The notes under the pieces: model-generated
What the model was told of the DNA's origin: nothing
The model's input: only the letters and a program-made list of their open reading frames with translations
Database searches by the model: none
In this document: in pieces, positions 41,868-51,482 of the stretch
Numbering within the stretch: position 1 is the first letter of the stretch
How the letters are laid out: the number at the start of each line of letters is the position of its first letter
Source of the DNA: Staphylococcus agnetis
GTDB lineage: Bacteria; Bacillota; Bacilli; Staphylococcales; Staphylococcaceae
Assembly (NCBI RefSeq): GCF_002901865.1
Contig: NZ_PPQF01000028.1
Span: 1-64,000 of the forward strand
DNA length: 64,000 bases
Reading direction: 5' to 3'
Program-made: the position numbers and the translations under genes

Positions 41868-41895
41868 TTGCATAATAAATCATTTGTGGTATAGT
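41868..41895 (+). promoter_or_regulatory. argGH promoter with ArgR-type box
   Basis: TTGCAT (41868-41873) and TATAGT (41890-41895) are 16 bp apart, about 43 bp upstream of argG. The overlapping 14-mer TGCATAATAAATCA (41869-41882) matches the ARG-box half-site pattern TGAAT-N4-ATTCA at 12 of 14 positions. An arginine-responsive ArgR/AhrC repressor sitting on the -35 is the likely reading. Confidence 0.6.
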
Positions 41896-41937
41896 AAGTG
41901 CTATACAATTTAACGACATACGTAGGGGGAATAGGAA

Positions 41938-43143
41938 ATGAATAAACAAAAAGTAGTATTAGCATATTCTGGTGGATTGGATACAAGTGTAGCTGTTCAA
42001 TGGCTTATCGATCAAGGTTATGAGGTTGTAGCATGTTGTTTAGACGTTGGTGAAGGTAAAGATTTAGATGTCGTTTACCAAAAAGCGTTAGATATGGGTG
42101 CTATCGAGTCTCATGTTATTGATGCAACAAAAGAATTTAGTGAAGATTACGTTGGTTATGCAATCAAAGGGAACTTAATGTATGAACAAACATATCCATT
42201 AGTATCTGCACTATCACGTCCATTGATTTCTAAAAAGTTAGTAGAAATCGCGCATGCGACCAATGCAGACGCGATTGCGCACGGATGTACTGGAAAAGGT
42301 AACGATCAAGTACGTTTTGAAGTCGCTATTAAAGCATTGGATCCAAACCTTAAAGTCATCGCACCTGTTAGAGAATGGGGATGGAGTCGTGAAGAAGAAA
42401 TCGATTATGCAAAAAAACATAATATCCCTGTACCGATTGGCAAAGAATCACCTTATTCTATTGACCAAAACTTATGGGGCCGTAGTAATGAATGTGGTGT
42501 TTTAGAAGATCCATTTGTCGCACCGCCTAAAGATGCATTTGATTTAACAAATGAATTAGAAGATACTCCAGATACGCCTGAAGAAATATTAATTACATTT
42601 AATAAAGGTATCCCTACTCATATAGATGGAAAAGCTTATGCACTAGATGATCTCATTTTACATTTAAATGAAGTTGCAGGTAAGCATGGTATTGGTCGTA
42701 TCGATCACATTGAAAATAGACTTGTCGGTATCAAATCACGTGAAGTTTATGAAACACCAGGTGCAGAAGTCATTTTAACTGCACATAAAGCGTTAGAATC
42801 CATTACATTAACAAAAGACGTAGCGCATTTTAAACCAATTATTGAAAAACAATTCGCTGAGCAAGTCTATAATGGTTTATGGTTCTCACCTTTAACAGAT
42901 GCATTGAAAGTATTTGTAGATCAAACGCAACAAAATGTCACGGGTGAAGTACGTGTGAAATTATTTAAAGGACACGCAATTGCTAATGGAAGAAAATCTG
43001 ATTACACGTTATACAATGAGCAACTCGCAACATATACGAAGGAAGATGCGTTCAATCAATCATCTGCTGTTGGCTTTATTGATATTTATGGTTTACCTAC
43101 ACAAGTCAACGCAATGCAAAATGGAGGTTATCAAAATGACTAA
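41938..43143 (+). CDS. argG: Argininosuccinate synthase
   Basis: ArgG joins citrulline and aspartate, using ATP, to make argininosuccinate, the penultimate step of arginine synthesis. The 401 residues contain the PP-loop SGGLDTS at 11-17 and the conserved [11 protein letters not shown] block near 120. The gene overlaps argH by 8 bp. In many staphylococci the pathway starts from proline or citrulline because some ornithine-making genes are absent; the rest of the pathway is not in this window. Confidence 0.97.
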   Translation: MNKQKVVLAYSGGLDTSVAVQWLIDQGYEVVACCLDVGEGKDLDVVYQKALDMGAIESHVIDATKEFSEDYVGYAIKGNLMYEQTYPLVSALSRPLISKKLVEIAHATNADAIAHGCTGKGNDQVRFEVAIKALDPNLKVIAPVREWGWSREEEIDYAKKHNIPVPIGKESPYSIDQNLWGRSNECGVLEDPFVAPPKDAFDLTNELEDTPDTPEEILITFNKGIPTHIDGKAYALDDLILHLNEVAGKHGIGRIDHIENRLVGIKSREVYETPGAEVILTAHKALESITLTKDVAHFKPIIEKQFAEQVYNGLWFSPLTDALKVFVDQTQQNVTGEVRVKLFKGHAIANGRKSDYTLYNEQLATYTKEDAFNQSSAVGFIDIYGLPTQVNAMQNGGYQND

Positions 43144-44509
43144 AAAAGCTTGGGGCGGTCGTTTTGAGGAAAAACCTGAAGCGTGGGTCGATGCATTCAA
43201 TGCATCGATTCATTTTGATAAAACATTAATTGATGAAGACATTCAGGGGAGCATTGCACATGCTACGATGCTCTACCATCAAAATGTACTGACACAAAAA
43301 GAAAGCGAAGCAATCATTAATGGTTTAAAAGCCATTCAAAAAGATTATCACGATGGCAATATTGAATTTCAAACTTCATTAGAAGACATCCATCTCAATA
43401 TTGAACATGAACTCATTCAACGTATCGGTGCCGTTGGTGGCAAATTGCATACCGGAAGAAGCCGAAACGATCAAGTTGCCACTGACATGCATCTGTATAC
43501 TAAAAAAGAAGTAAAACAAATCATTGAAGCGATCGAATTGTTTCAAAAAACCATTGTTAACTTAGCAGATGAACATGTCGAAACCATTATGCCTGGTTAC
43601 ACGCATTTACAGCGTGCGCAACCGATATCTTTTGCGCATCATATAATGACGTATTTTTGGATGTTAGAGCGTGATAAAGGACGTTTCAAAGACGCTTTAA
43701 AACGTATCGACATTTCCCCTCTTGGGGCAGCAGCTTTAAGTGGTACAACCTATCCTATTGATCGTCACGAAACGCAACAACTTTTAGGTTTTGCGTCGAT
43801 TTATGAAAACAGTTTAGATGCTGTAAGCGATAGAGATTATATTGTTGAGACGCTGCATGCAATCAGTTTGACTATGGTACACTTATCTCGTTTTGCGGAA
43901 GAAATCATCTTTTGGTCATCTGAAGAAGCAAAATTTGTTACACTATCTGATGCATTTTCAACTGGTTCATCTATCATGCCTCAGAAGAAAAACCCTGATA
44001 TGGCTGAATTAATACGTGGTAAAGTGGGACGAACTACAGGTCATTTAATGAGCTTGTTTATGACTCTAAAAGGTTTACCGCTAGCATATAACAAAGATAT
44101 GCAGGAAGATAAAGAGGGGCTATTTGATGCAATACACACCCTTAAAGGCTCTTTACGTATCTTCGACGGAATGGTAGGAAGTATGACAGTGAATACCGAA
44201 CGCTTAACACAAACGGTTAAGTCTGACTTCTCCAACGCCACTGAACTCGCAGATTATCTTGTTGTAAAAGGCATACCATTTAGAGAAGCTCATGAAATCG
44301 TAGGTAAAATTGTATTATGGTGCATTCAAAATGAGATGTTTTTATTAGATGTGCCACTTGACGTTTATAAACAACATCATCACGCCATCGATAAAGATAT
44401 TTATACGTATTTACAACCTGCTGAAGCGGTAAAACGTAGAAAAAGTTATGGTTCTACAGGTCAGGATGCCGTGAAACATCAAATTTCTGTAGCAAAAACT
44501 TTGATTTAA
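43136..44509 (+). CDS. argH: Argininosuccinate lyase
   Basis: ArgH splits argininosuccinate into arginine and fumarate. The 457-residue protein has the fumarase/aspartase superfamily signature [12 protein letters not shown] and the early [11 protein letters not shown] block. The frame is open from 42980, but a GGAGG box inside the end of argG points to the ATG at 43136, which begins [12 protein letters not shown], the usual N-terminus. It ends at a strong terminator. Confidence 0.97.
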   Translation: MTKKAWGGRFEEKPEAWVDAFNASIHFDKTLIDEDIQGSIAHATMLYHQNVLTQKESEAIINGLKAIQKDYHDGNIEFQTSLEDIHLNIEHELIQRIGAVGGKLHTGRSRNDQVATDMHLYTKKEVKQIIEAIELFQKTIVNLADEHVETIMPGYTHLQRAQPISFAHHIMTYFWMLERDKGRFKDALKRIDISPLGAAALSGTTYPIDRHETQQLLGFASIYENSLDAVSDRDYIVETLHAISLTMVHLSRFAEEIIFWSSEEAKFVTLSDAFSTGSSIMPQKKNPDMAELIRGKVGRTTGHLMSLFMTLKGLPLAYNKDMQEDKEGLFDAIHTLKGSLRIFDGMVGSMTVNTERLTQTVKSDFSNATELADYLVVKGIPFREAHEIVGKIVLWCIQNEMFLLDVPLDVYKQHHHAIDKDIYTYLQPAEAVKRRKSYGSTGQDAVKHQISVAKTLI

Positions 44510-44522
44510 TATCAATATTATT

Positions 44523-44553
44523 AAAGCTCCGTTAATGTTAACGGAGCTTTTTT
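44523..44553 (+). terminator. Terminator of argGH
   Basis: A perfect 13-bp stem, AAAGCTCCGTTAA/TTAACGGAGCTTT, is followed by T6, 14 bp past the argH stop. Confidence 0.92.
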
Positions 44554-44657
44554 AATTTATTTTTAAGACTTATAATTATTGTTAAATCCTATTGTGTTTG
44601 CATATTATATACTATAATTTAAAGGAGCATTACCATAAATATTAAGGAGGATTTATC

Positions 44658-45599
44658 ATGAAGCATTATTCAAAAATAATTATCTCTTCAAGTTTAGTCG
44701 CATCTTTAATGATTGGAGGCATCGCAATACCTTCTCAAGTTGATGCGGGCTCTTCACAAAGCGCTGCAAATCATAATCAAGCTACTCCTTTATCTCCAAG
44801 TGTACATAACGTCTTAAACAAAAAACATGTAACAATTGGTCACCGTGGTGCCAGTGGTTATGCACCAGAACATACCATCCCTTCATATGATAAAAGTATC
44901 AATGAAATGGGTTCTGACTTTTTAGAAATCGATTTACAAATGACTAAAGATGGGCACCTCGTTGCCATGCATGATGAAACAGTTGATCGTACAACGAATG
45001 GTACAGGTCGTGTTGATCAATTAACACTTGCTCAATTAAAACAGTTAGACGCAGGCAGTTGGTTTAATCAAGCTCATCCTGAATATAAAAATCCAAAATA
45101 TGTTGGCCAAAAAGTACTTACACTCGATGAAATTTTTAAACGCTACGGTAAGCATACGAATTTCTACATTGAAACAAAATCCCCTGAAGTCTATCCAGGT
45201 ATGGAAGAAAAATTATTACAAACTATGCATAAATATCGTTTAGATAAGAAAAACTTTCTTACTAATGGTAAAGTTGTCATTCAATCATTTTCACAAGCAA
45301 GTTTACAAAAAACGCACAAACTCAATCCGAACATTCCACTTATTCAATTGACAGATGTAGGTCAATTAACAGCGATGACGGATAAAGATTTACAAACAGT
45401 AAAACAGTATGCTGTTGGTATTGGTCCTGACTATCATGACTTAAATGCGCAAAACACGAAACATTTAAGAGACTTAGGTTTCTATATTCACCCTTATACC
45501 GTTAATACAGTACCAGACATGAAACGCTTAAATCAATATGGCGTAACAGGCGTATTCACTAACTATCCTGATTTATACAGTAACCTTATTAAACATTAA
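44658..45599 (+). CDS. glpQ: Glycerophosphodiester phosphodiesterase GlpQ (secreted)
   Basis: GlpQ hydrolyses glycerophosphodiesters to glycerol-3-phosphate and an alcohol, outside the cell. A signal peptide ends near VDA (residue 30). The mature GDPD domain has GHRGASGYAPEHT with catalytic His62 and Glu71, EIDLQMTKDG for Ca2+ binding, and the second His in VAMHDETVDRTTNGTG. The 313-residue length matches the staphylococcal enzyme, which scavenges glycerol-3-phosphate from host-derived GroPC. It has an AAGGAGG box and stands alone. Confidence 0.94.
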   Translation: MKHYSKIIISSSLVASLMIGGIAIPSQVDAGSSQSAANHNQATPLSPSVHNVLNKKHVTIGHRGASGYAPEHTIPSYDKSINEMGSDFLEIDLQMTKDGHLVAMHDETVDRTTNGTGRVDQLTLAQLKQLDAGSWFNQAHPEYKNPKYVGQKVLTLDEIFKRYGKHTNFYIETKSPEVYPGMEEKLLQTMHKYRLDKKNFLTNGKVVIQSFSQASLQKTHKLNPNIPLIQLTDVGQLTAMTDKDLQTVKQYAVGIGPDYHDLNAQNTKHLRDLGFYIHPYTVNTVPDMKRLNQYGVTGVFTNYPDLYSNLIKH

Positions 45600-45676
45600 T
45601 ATTATGATGTTTTCAAAAGCAACTTCATTTTTAGTATATGCTTCCACAAATGTTTGCTTAAAAAGCGATTTATTGA

Positions 45677-45716
45677 CAAAAAAACCGCAAAGTGGTTCTC
45701 TCCACTTTGCGGTTTT
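45677..45716. terminator. Bidirectional terminator between glpQ and gdh
   Basis: A perfect 14-bp stem, AAACCGCAAAGTGG/CCACTTTGCGGTTT (45682-45695 against 45702-45715), has an A7 flank that forms the U tract of the minus-strand transcript. Confidence 0.9.
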
Positions 45717-45724
45717 CACATGTA

Positions 45725-46969
45725 TTATGCCCAACCACGGTAACGAGCTGCTTCTGCAGTGCGCTTAATGCCAACAATGTATGCTGCCAAACGCATATCG
45801 ATTTTACGATTTTGGGATAAGTTATAAATTGTATCAAAAGCAGTAATTAATTTTTCACGAAGTTTTTCATTCACTTCTTCTTCTGTCCAATAGTAACCTG
45901 TATTATTTTGAACCCATTCGAAATAAGATACTGTAACGCCACCAGCACTTGCTAACACGTCTGGAACAAGTAATACGCCGCGGTCAGTTAATATTTTAGT
46001 TGCTTCTGGTGTTGTAGGACCATTTGCAGCCTCTACAACAATCTCGGCTTTAATATCATTAGCATTATCAGCAGTGATTTGATTTGCAATCGCCGCTGGT
46101 ACTAAGATGTCACAATCAAGTTCAAATAATTCTTTATTTGAGATGGTATCTTCGAATAAGTTAGTCACGGTACCAAAACTATCACGGCGATCAAGTAAAT
46201 AATCTATGTCTAAACCTTCTGGATCGTGTAATGCACCATAAGCATCTGAAATTCCTACAATTTTAGCCCCTTGATCATATAGGAATTTAGCTAGGAAACT
46301 ACCTGCATTACCGAATCCTTGTATTACGATACGTGAATCTTTAATTGTTTTACCACGACGTTTTGCAGCTTCTTCGATTGCAATAACAACACCTAAAGCT
46401 GTTGAACGGTCACGTCCTTGTGAACCACCAAGCACAATCGGTTTCCCTGTGATAAAACCAGGAGAGTTAAATTCGTCCATTTGACTGTATTCATCCATCA
46501 TCCATGCCATGATTTGAGAATTTGTAAATACGTCAGGTGCTGGAATATCTTTAGTCGGTCCAACAATTTGTGAAATTGCACGTACGTACCCTCTTGAAAG
46601 ACGTTCAACTTCATGAATGCTCATTTGACGTGGGTCACATACAATACCGCCTTTACCACCGCCATATGGTAAGTTGACGATACCACATTTTAAAGTCATC
46701 CACATAGAAAGTGCTTTTACTTCTTCTTCATCAACATCTGGATGGAAACGTACCCCACCTTTTGTAGGTCCTACAGCATCATTATGTTGCGCACGGTACC
46801 CTGTAAAAGTTTTTACCGTTCCATCATCCATTTTCACCGGAATACGAACTGTTAAAAATCTCAAAGGTTCTTTAATCAACTCATACATACCATCGTCGAA
46901 ACCCAATTTATGCATTGCTTCTTTAATGATACCTTGAGTTGACGTCACTAGATTGTTTTTTTCAGCCAT
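45725..46969 (-). CDS. gudB: NAD-specific glutamate dehydrogenase
   Basis: This enzyme oxidatively deaminates glutamate to 2-oxoglutarate and ammonia, feeding amino-acid carbon into the TCA cycle. The 414 residues include the substrate-binding LPYGGGKGGIVCDP with catalytic Lys near 110, and the Rossmann motif GFGNAGSFLAKFL. The short hexameric form and its pairing with rocD fit the catabolic NAD enzyme (GudB/RocG type). It lies 158 bp after rocD on the same strand, in a gap where I see no clear promoter. Confidence 0.95.
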   Translation of the reverse strand: MAEKNNLVTSTQGIIKEAMHKLGFDDGMYELIKEPLRFLTVRIPVKMDDGTVKTFTGYRAQHNDAVGPTKGGVRFHPDVDEEEVKALSMWMTLKCGIVNLPYGGGKGGIVCDPRQMSIHEVERLSRGYVRAISQIVGPTKDIPAPDVFTNSQIMAWMMDEYSQMDEFNSPGFITGKPIVLGGSQGRDRSTALGVVIAIEEAAKRRGKTIKDSRIVIQGFGNAGSFLAKFLYDQGAKIVGISDAYGALHDPEGLDIDYLLDRRDSFGTVTNLFEDTISNKELFELDCDILVPAAIANQITADNANDIKAEIVVEAANGPTTPEATKILTDRGVLLVPDVLASAGGVTVSYFEWVQNNTGYYWTEEEVNEKLREKLITAFDTIYNLSQNRKIDMRLAAYIVGIKRTAEAARYRGWA

Positions 46970-47127
46970 GATCCATTTCGCCTCTTTTTCCTACTTTGTT
47001 TTCGCTTACATAAGTCATTGTAACATAAGCAATACTTTTTTAAAGCCTTTTAGGTCTAGTATAAAAGTATAAAAAATAGTTATTATATCAATGGAATTTT
47101 AAAAAAATTCCATTATGCAAACAAATG

Positions 47128-48330
47128 TTATTTAGATTCTGCAAATACTTTTTTCACTTTATCAATGGCATAATCAAGCTCTTCTTTAGTAATGACTAAA
47201 GGTGGTGCGAAACGAATCACGGTATCATGTGTTTCTTTACATAAAATACCTTCTTCTTTAAGGCGTTCACAATATGGTCGCGCATTTTCATTTAATTCAA
47301 CACCAATAAATAAGCCACGTCCACGTACTTCTTTAATGGATGGATGATCAATGTCTAATAATGCATTTTTAAAATATTCTCCAAGTTCTTGTGAACGTCC
47401 TGGTAAATCTTCATCCACGATAACATCTAACGCAGCAATGGATGCCGCACATGCCAATGGGTTACCTCCAAATGTTGAACCGTGTGAGCCTGGTGTAAAG
47501 ACGTCTAGCACTTCTTTGTCAGCAAGTACAACAGAAATCGGGAATACGCCACCACCTAAGGCTTTTCCTAAAATATAAATATCAGGTTTTACTTCATCCC
47601 AGTCTGTCGCAAATAACTTACCTGTACGGCCTAAACCTGCCTGAATTTCATCAGCAATAAATAAAACATTATGTTCATCACATAATTCACGTACTTGTTT
47701 TAAATAACCTTTAGGAGGAATATTAATGCCTGCCTCACCTTGTATAGGCTCAATTAAAACTGCAGCCGTGTTCTCATTAATCACTTCTTTTAATTGTTCA
47801 ATATTTCCAAATTCAACATTTGTGAATCCTTCTAAAAGCGGACCATAACCACGTTGATATTCTTTTTCAGAGGACAATGACACTGGTGCCATCGTACGGC
47901 CATGGAAGTTTCCAACCATTGCTATGATTTCAGCATCGTTCGGTTTAATACCCTTAACATCATACGCCCAACGACGTGCAGCTTTTAATGCTGTTTCAAC
48001 CGCTTCTGCACCCGTGTTCATTGGTAGTGCCTTTTCTTTACCTGAAAGCTTACAAATTTTTTCATACCATTCGCCTAAGTTTGCACTGTGGAATGCACGA
48101 GACACAAGCGTTACTTTATCCGCTTGGTCTTTAAGTGCTTGAATAATTTTTGGATGACGGTGACCTTGGTTCACTGCAGAGTATGCAGCGAGCATATCCA
48201 TATATTTATTGCCTTCTGGATCCTTCACCCATACACCTTCAGCTTCTGAAATCACAATTGGGAGTGGCAAGTAGTTATGTGCACCATAATGATTTGTAAG
48301 TTCGATAATTTGTTCTGATTGATTCGTCAC
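47128..48330 (-). CDS. rocD: Ornithine aminotransferase
   Basis: RocD is a PLP enzyme that converts ornithine and 2-oxoglutarate to glutamate semialdehyde (P5C) and glutamate. The 400-residue class III aminotransferase has [18 protein letters not shown], the Asp in [15 protein letters not shown], and the PLP Lys in [12 protein letters not shown]. Translation starts at a GTG, eight bases after GGGG; no ATG fits. This AAAAAAGGGGCG ribosome-binding region pairs with the CCCCTTT motif of RsaE over seven bases. With rocA upstream and gudB downstream it forms an arginine/proline-to-glutamate block. Confidence 0.94.
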   Translation of the reverse strand: MTNQSEQIIELTNHYGAHNYLPLPIVISEAEGVWVKDPEGNKYMDMLAAYSAVNQGHRHPKIIQALKDQADKVTLVSRAFHSANLGEWYEKICKLSGKEKALPMNTGAEAVETALKAARRWAYDVKGIKPNDAEIIAMVGNFHGRTMAPVSLSSEKEYQRGYGPLLEGFTNVEFGNIEQLKEVINENTAAVLIEPIQGEAGINIPPKGYLKQVRELCDEHNVLFIADEIQAGLGRTGKLFATDWDEVKPDIYILGKALGGGVFPISVVLADKEVLDVFTPGSHGSTFGGNPLACAASIAALDVIVDEDLPGRSQELGEYFKNALLDIDHPSIKEVRGRGLFIGVELNENARPYCERLKEEGILCKETHDTVIRFAPPLVITKEELDYAIDKVKKVFAESK

Positions 48331-48359
48331 TTTAAACGCCCCTTTTTTAATTAATAAAA

Positions 48360-48431
48360 GGGTAAACCAACCTATTTAACGAAACAAAACACCCATTTCA
48401 CTGTTTTGATCGAATATATGATGGCTTACCC
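48360..48431 (-). promoter_or_regulatory. Stem-loop in the rocD leader
   Basis: On the minus strand a 10-bp stem with one G-U pair (48431-48422 against 48369-48360) encloses 52 nt that contain a smaller AAAACA/TGTTTT hairpin. It is followed by TTTTATTAATT before the rocD ribosome-binding site. It could be an attenuator, a pause structure or an old terminator; no known riboswitch class is recognised. Confidence 0.4.
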
Positions 48432-48555
48432 TACCTTAAAAACATAAAGTATTACATCGCCAAATGGTTATCAACAAACGCTATCGTCTATATAACGTAA
48501 TTGTACCTTAAGCACACATTGAGACTTTATGCGTATCGTATTCAATTTAGTAATT

Positions 48556-50100
48556 TTATAAATGTTCAGAAACTGTACGACCTTGCATGTGAAGTACTAA
48601 ATAGTCTGGTCCACCAGCTTTAGAGTCTGTACCTGACATTTTGAATCCACCAAATGGTTGGTAACCTACTACAGCACCTGTACATCCACGGTTAAAGTAT
48701 AAATTACCTACCATGAAGTCACGGCGTGCTTGTTCTAATTTCATACGATTATTAGAAATAACTGCACCTGTTAAACCATATTCAGTATCATTTGCGACAT
48801 CAATCGCTTCATCAAAATCTTTAACTTTAGTAAATCCAACAACCGGACCAAAAATTTCTTCTTGCATAATACGTGAGTTAGGATCTAGGTCTGCGATAAC
48901 TGTTGGATGAACGAAATTACCTTTTTCTTCATCAGTATTGCCACCTGTTACAATACGACCTTCTTCTTTACCAATTTCAATGTATTTTTTGATTTTATCT
49001 AAAGATTTTTGGTCAATTACAGGACCTACATATGTGTCTGGTTCTGCAGCATTACCAACTTTAATTTTTTCAGTTTCAGCTTTAACACGCTCTAATAACT
49101 CATCATAAATGTCTTGGTGCGCAATAACACGTGAACATGCAGAACATTTTTGACCTGAGAAGCCAAACGCTGAATAAACAATCGCATCTGTAGCCACTTG
49201 TAAATCTGCTTCATTGTCAACAATGATCGCGTCTTTACCACCCATTTCAGCAATTACACGTTTAATATGGTTTTGACCTTCTTGGATAACGGCTGCTTTT
49301 TGAATAATTTCTTTACCAACGTTTTTAGAGCCAGTAAATGAAATTAAGCCTACATCTTTATTTTCAATTAAGAAGTCACCAATTTCACTAGATGAACCAG
49401 GGATCCAGTTCACAACGCCTTTAGGTAGACCTGCTTCTTCTAAAACTTCCATAAATTTATAAGAAATAATCGGTGTATTTGAAGATGGTTTCAATAGTAC
49501 AGTATTTCCTGTTACAACTGGTGCAGCTGTTGTTCCAGCCATGATTGCATAAGCAAAGTTCCATGGTGAAATTACAACACTCACACCGACTGGTAAATAA
49601 TCAAATTGATTGTATTCACCTGGACGGCTATTTACTTTTTTTCCATCTTTAAGTTCAAGCATTTGGCGACCATAATATTCCATAAAGTCGATTGCTTCTG
49701 CTGTATCTGCATCCGCTTCTTTCCATGGTTTACCGCCTTCTTTAGACAATAAAGCTGAAAATTCATGCTTACGCTTACGTGTAATTTCAGCAGCACGGAA
49801 TAAAATGTTAGCGCGTACTTTAGGATCTACTGTTCTCCATGATTTGAATGCCTCTTTCGCAGCATCTAACGCCTTTTGTGCATGCTCTTTTGAAGCTTTT
49901 GAAACGTAACCAATCGTTTCTTCACGGTTAGATGGGTTATACACACGAGTTTTATCGTCCGTATATACACGTTCTCCACCAATAATTAAAGGATACTCTT
50001 GACCTAATTCACTCTCTACCTTTTCTAGAGCGCGGAAATAAGCTTCGCGATTCTCCTCTTTTGTAAAATCTGTAAATGGTTCGTGTTTATATGGAATCAT
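48556..50100 (-). CDS. rocA: L-glutamate gamma-semialdehyde (1-pyrroline-5-carboxylate) dehydrogenase
   Basis: RocA oxidises P5C/glutamate semialdehyde to glutamate with NAD+, the last step of arginine, ornithine and proline breakdown. The 514-residue aldehyde dehydrogenase has the cofactor motif [10 protein letters not shown], the general-base Glu in [14 protein letters not shown] and the catalytic Cys in [12 protein letters not shown], which identifies the RocA/PutC subfamily. A GGGAGG box precedes the ATG. In S. aureus, as I recall it, rocA is not adjacent to rocD-gudB, so the clustering is notable. The long upstream region has a cre-like site and two hairpins. Confidence 0.94.
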   Translation of the reverse strand: MIPYKHEPFTDFTKEENREAYFRALEKVESELGQEYPLIIGGERVYTDDKTRVYNPSNREETIGYVSKASKEHAQKALDAAKEAFKSWRTVDPKVRANILFRAAEITRKRKHEFSALLSKEGGKPWKEADADTAEAIDFMEYYGRQMLELKDGKKVNSRPGEYNQFDYLPVGVSVVISPWNFAYAIMAGTTAAPVVTGNTVLLKPSSNTPIISYKFMEVLEEAGLPKGVVNWIPGSSSEIGDFLIENKDVGLISFTGSKNVGKEIIQKAAVIQEGQNHIKRVIAEMGGKDAIIVDNEADLQVATDAIVYSAFGFSGQKCSACSRVIAHQDIYDELLERVKAETEKIKVGNAAEPDTYVGPVIDQKSLDKIKKYIEIGKEEGRIVTGGNTDEEKGNFVHPTVIADLDPNSRIMQEEIFGPVVGFTKVKDFDEAIDVANDTEYGLTGAVISNNRMKLEQARRDFMVGNLYFNRGCTGAVVGYQPFGGFKMSGTDSKAGGPDYLVLHMQGRTVSEHL

Positions 50101-50256
50101 TTATAAATCCTCCCTTGTTTAATTTGAGAAAGCACTTATCATTATCATGACATATCGCAACTAGGATGTAAAAGATTTTTTCAGGCTATACTGAATTATC
50201 GCAATTTTTACGATGTGATATCTCTTTAATACACTAAAGCGAGTAATCTGCTCGAA

Positions 50257-50270
50257 TTGAAGCGCTTTCA
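50257..50270. promoter_or_regulatory. cre-like CcpA site upstream of rocA
   Basis: TTGAAGCGCTTTCA matches the symmetric cre sequence TGAAAGCGCTTTCA at 12 of 14 positions, with an intact central GCGC. CcpA repression of amino-acid catabolism by glucose would make sense for rocA, about 160 bp downstream. Confidence 0.55.
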
Positions 50271-50303
50271 TTTACAAGCATTATAGCGTTTAATGCTTGT
50301 AAA
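50271..50303. repeat. Perfect 13-bp inverted repeat
   Basis: TTTACAAGCATTA and its exact reverse complement flank a 7-nt spacer, immediately next to the cre-like site. There is no T run on either side, so it is not an ordinary terminator. A protein operator or leader hairpin is possible. Confidence 0.7.
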
Positions 50304-50343
50304 TTCAACCACTTTAAAGGTGTAAATTTAGACCGTCATTAAA

Positions 50344-50382
50344 ATACAATTGTGGTAAACAGCAACTTTACATCAATTGTAT
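50344..50382. repeat. Compound hairpin in the rocA upstream region
   Basis: Nine paired bases (ATACAATTG with CAATTGTAT), an internal 2x2 loop and five more pairs (GTAAA with TTTAC) close on a 7-nt loop, CAGCAAC. No U tract follows. Confidence 0.6.
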
Positions 50383-50614
50383 ATTTCCTTCTATACAAAC
50401 ATTTAGATAGTTATATAAAACTGATTAAATAGGTTGCTTTTTATGTAATATTCTACATATATACTTTCGTGTGTAATACTATACTAAAATAGCGAATTGT
50501 ACACGTAATCATTTCATTACAAATAATTGAATTAACTTCATTTTTCTAAACATTCTTTAGCAATTTATACTTTTATAGGCTTTTGTGATTCATATAGGAT
50601 AGGTCATTCAAGAT

Positions 50615-50650
50615 AAAAAAAGAAGCGGAAACATCATGTTCCACTTCTTT
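50615..50650 (-). terminator. Terminator of the fmdAB-cvfD side
   Basis: The minus-strand stem AAGAAGTGGAA/TTCCGCTTCTT (one wobble pair) is followed by T7, directly after the cvfD stop. Confidence 0.82.
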
Positions 50651-51040
50651 TTATTCGGCTTCGTCTTGCATCCGTCGCTTTGACTGTTTCACCCAATATG
50701 GTAAGCGTTCTTTTAAAGTTTGAAACCCATACGTTTCGGTCTCTTTTATCTCGTCCAATACTGAACGTTTTTCTTTTTTACGCTCATAATTTTTAAAATA
50801 ATCATTGTCTTTTAAAGACAAATTCAGCTTTCCTGATTCATCAATTGAAATGATTTTAGCTTTTACCGTTTGGCCTTGTGATAAAAGTTTTTTTAAATTA
50901 TGCACATAATCATCCATAACTTCTGAAATATGAATTAATCCTTCAGTATTGTCAGGGGTTTCAACGAAAGCACCGTAGGGTTGAATACCAGTCACACGTA
51001 CTTTTATGTGTTGACCAACACGATACTGTTTTTTCAACAT
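50651..51040 (-). CDS. cvfD: S1-domain RNA-binding protein (CvfD / general stress protein 13 type)
   Basis: This 129-residue protein has one S1/OB-fold domain (about 5-75, with VTGIQPYGAFVETPDNTEGLIHISE) and a short charged C-terminal tail ending in a basic helix. Homologues are called GSP13/YugI/CvfD and act as ribosome-associated or post-transcriptional regulators. The frame is open to 51127, but AAGGGG before the ATG at 51040 and the N-terminus MLKKQYRVGQ set the start. It may be co-transcribed with fmdAB, since no terminator is visible in the gap. Confidence 0.82.
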   Translation of the reverse strand: MLKKQYRVGQHIKVRVTGIQPYGAFVETPDNTEGLIHISEVMDDYVHNLKKLLSQGQTVKAKIISIDESGKLNLSLKDNDYFKNYERKKEKRSVLDEIKETETYGFQTLKERLPYWVKQSKRRMQDEAE

Positions 51041-51215
51041 GCATAACCCCTTATTAATTTTGAACTTCAACAGTATCATCATAGCACATATTTTTTTAGA
51101 ATCATAACTATAAATCGTTAATAACAAATTCCGTTATAAAAGTCTCATGTTGCAATGACTTTTTAATGGTTCAACCATGTTTTATTCAATTACGATTTCG
51201 CGTTCTTTACTCGTT

Positions 51216-51482
51216 TTAATGTCCAGCCATCCAAGGTCTTCCCTGAGTTGCTTGCTGTGTTGCCTTCTTCGCAATAGCCTCTTTTTTAACGATTTTTGGT
51301 TGTTGACCATGTTCTATACGTTTTTTTAAATTTGCATCTAACCGATATGTTTGAAAAGCTTGAAATTGTCTTTGGGCATACATATTACATGACGGACAAC
51401 AATAAACATCATGATTGTCATGTATCGATTGACGAACAGTAAATGGACCGCACGTTGGACAACAATACGTATAATTTGGCAT
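51216..51482 (-). CDS. fmdB: FmdB-type zinc-ribbon protein
   Basis: This 88-residue protein opens with a zinc ribbon: a CCPTC pair near the start and a second CCPSC pair near residue 35. This is the FmdB/regulatory-protein pattern that accompanies formamidases. The C-terminal half is basic and low-complexity. It is thought to regulate or help mature the amidase, but no mechanism is established. The ATG overlaps the fmdA stop (TAATG), which ties it to that gene. Confidence 0.82.
   Translation of the reverse strand: MPNYTYCCPTCGPFTVRQSIHDNHDVYCCPSCNMYAQRQFQAFQTYRLDANLKKRIEHGQQPKIVKKEAIAKKATQQATQGRPWMAGH

Larger units (their letters stand above)
50101..50614. other. Long structured rocA upstream region
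   Basis: There are 550 bp without a gene between rocA and the cvfD gene. The region is AT-rich. It contains a cre-like site (50257-50270), a perfect 13-bp inverted repeat (50271-50303), a second compound hairpin (50344-50382) and a possible minus-strand -10 TATAGT near 50477-50482. It could be a long rocA leader or house a small RNA; I cannot decide from sequence. Confidence 0.45.

Noticed and set aside
42980-43135. Extended N-terminus of ArgH overlapping argG
   Set aside because: The extension has no similarity to argininosuccinate lyases, and a strong ribosome-binding site precedes the internal ATG at 43136.
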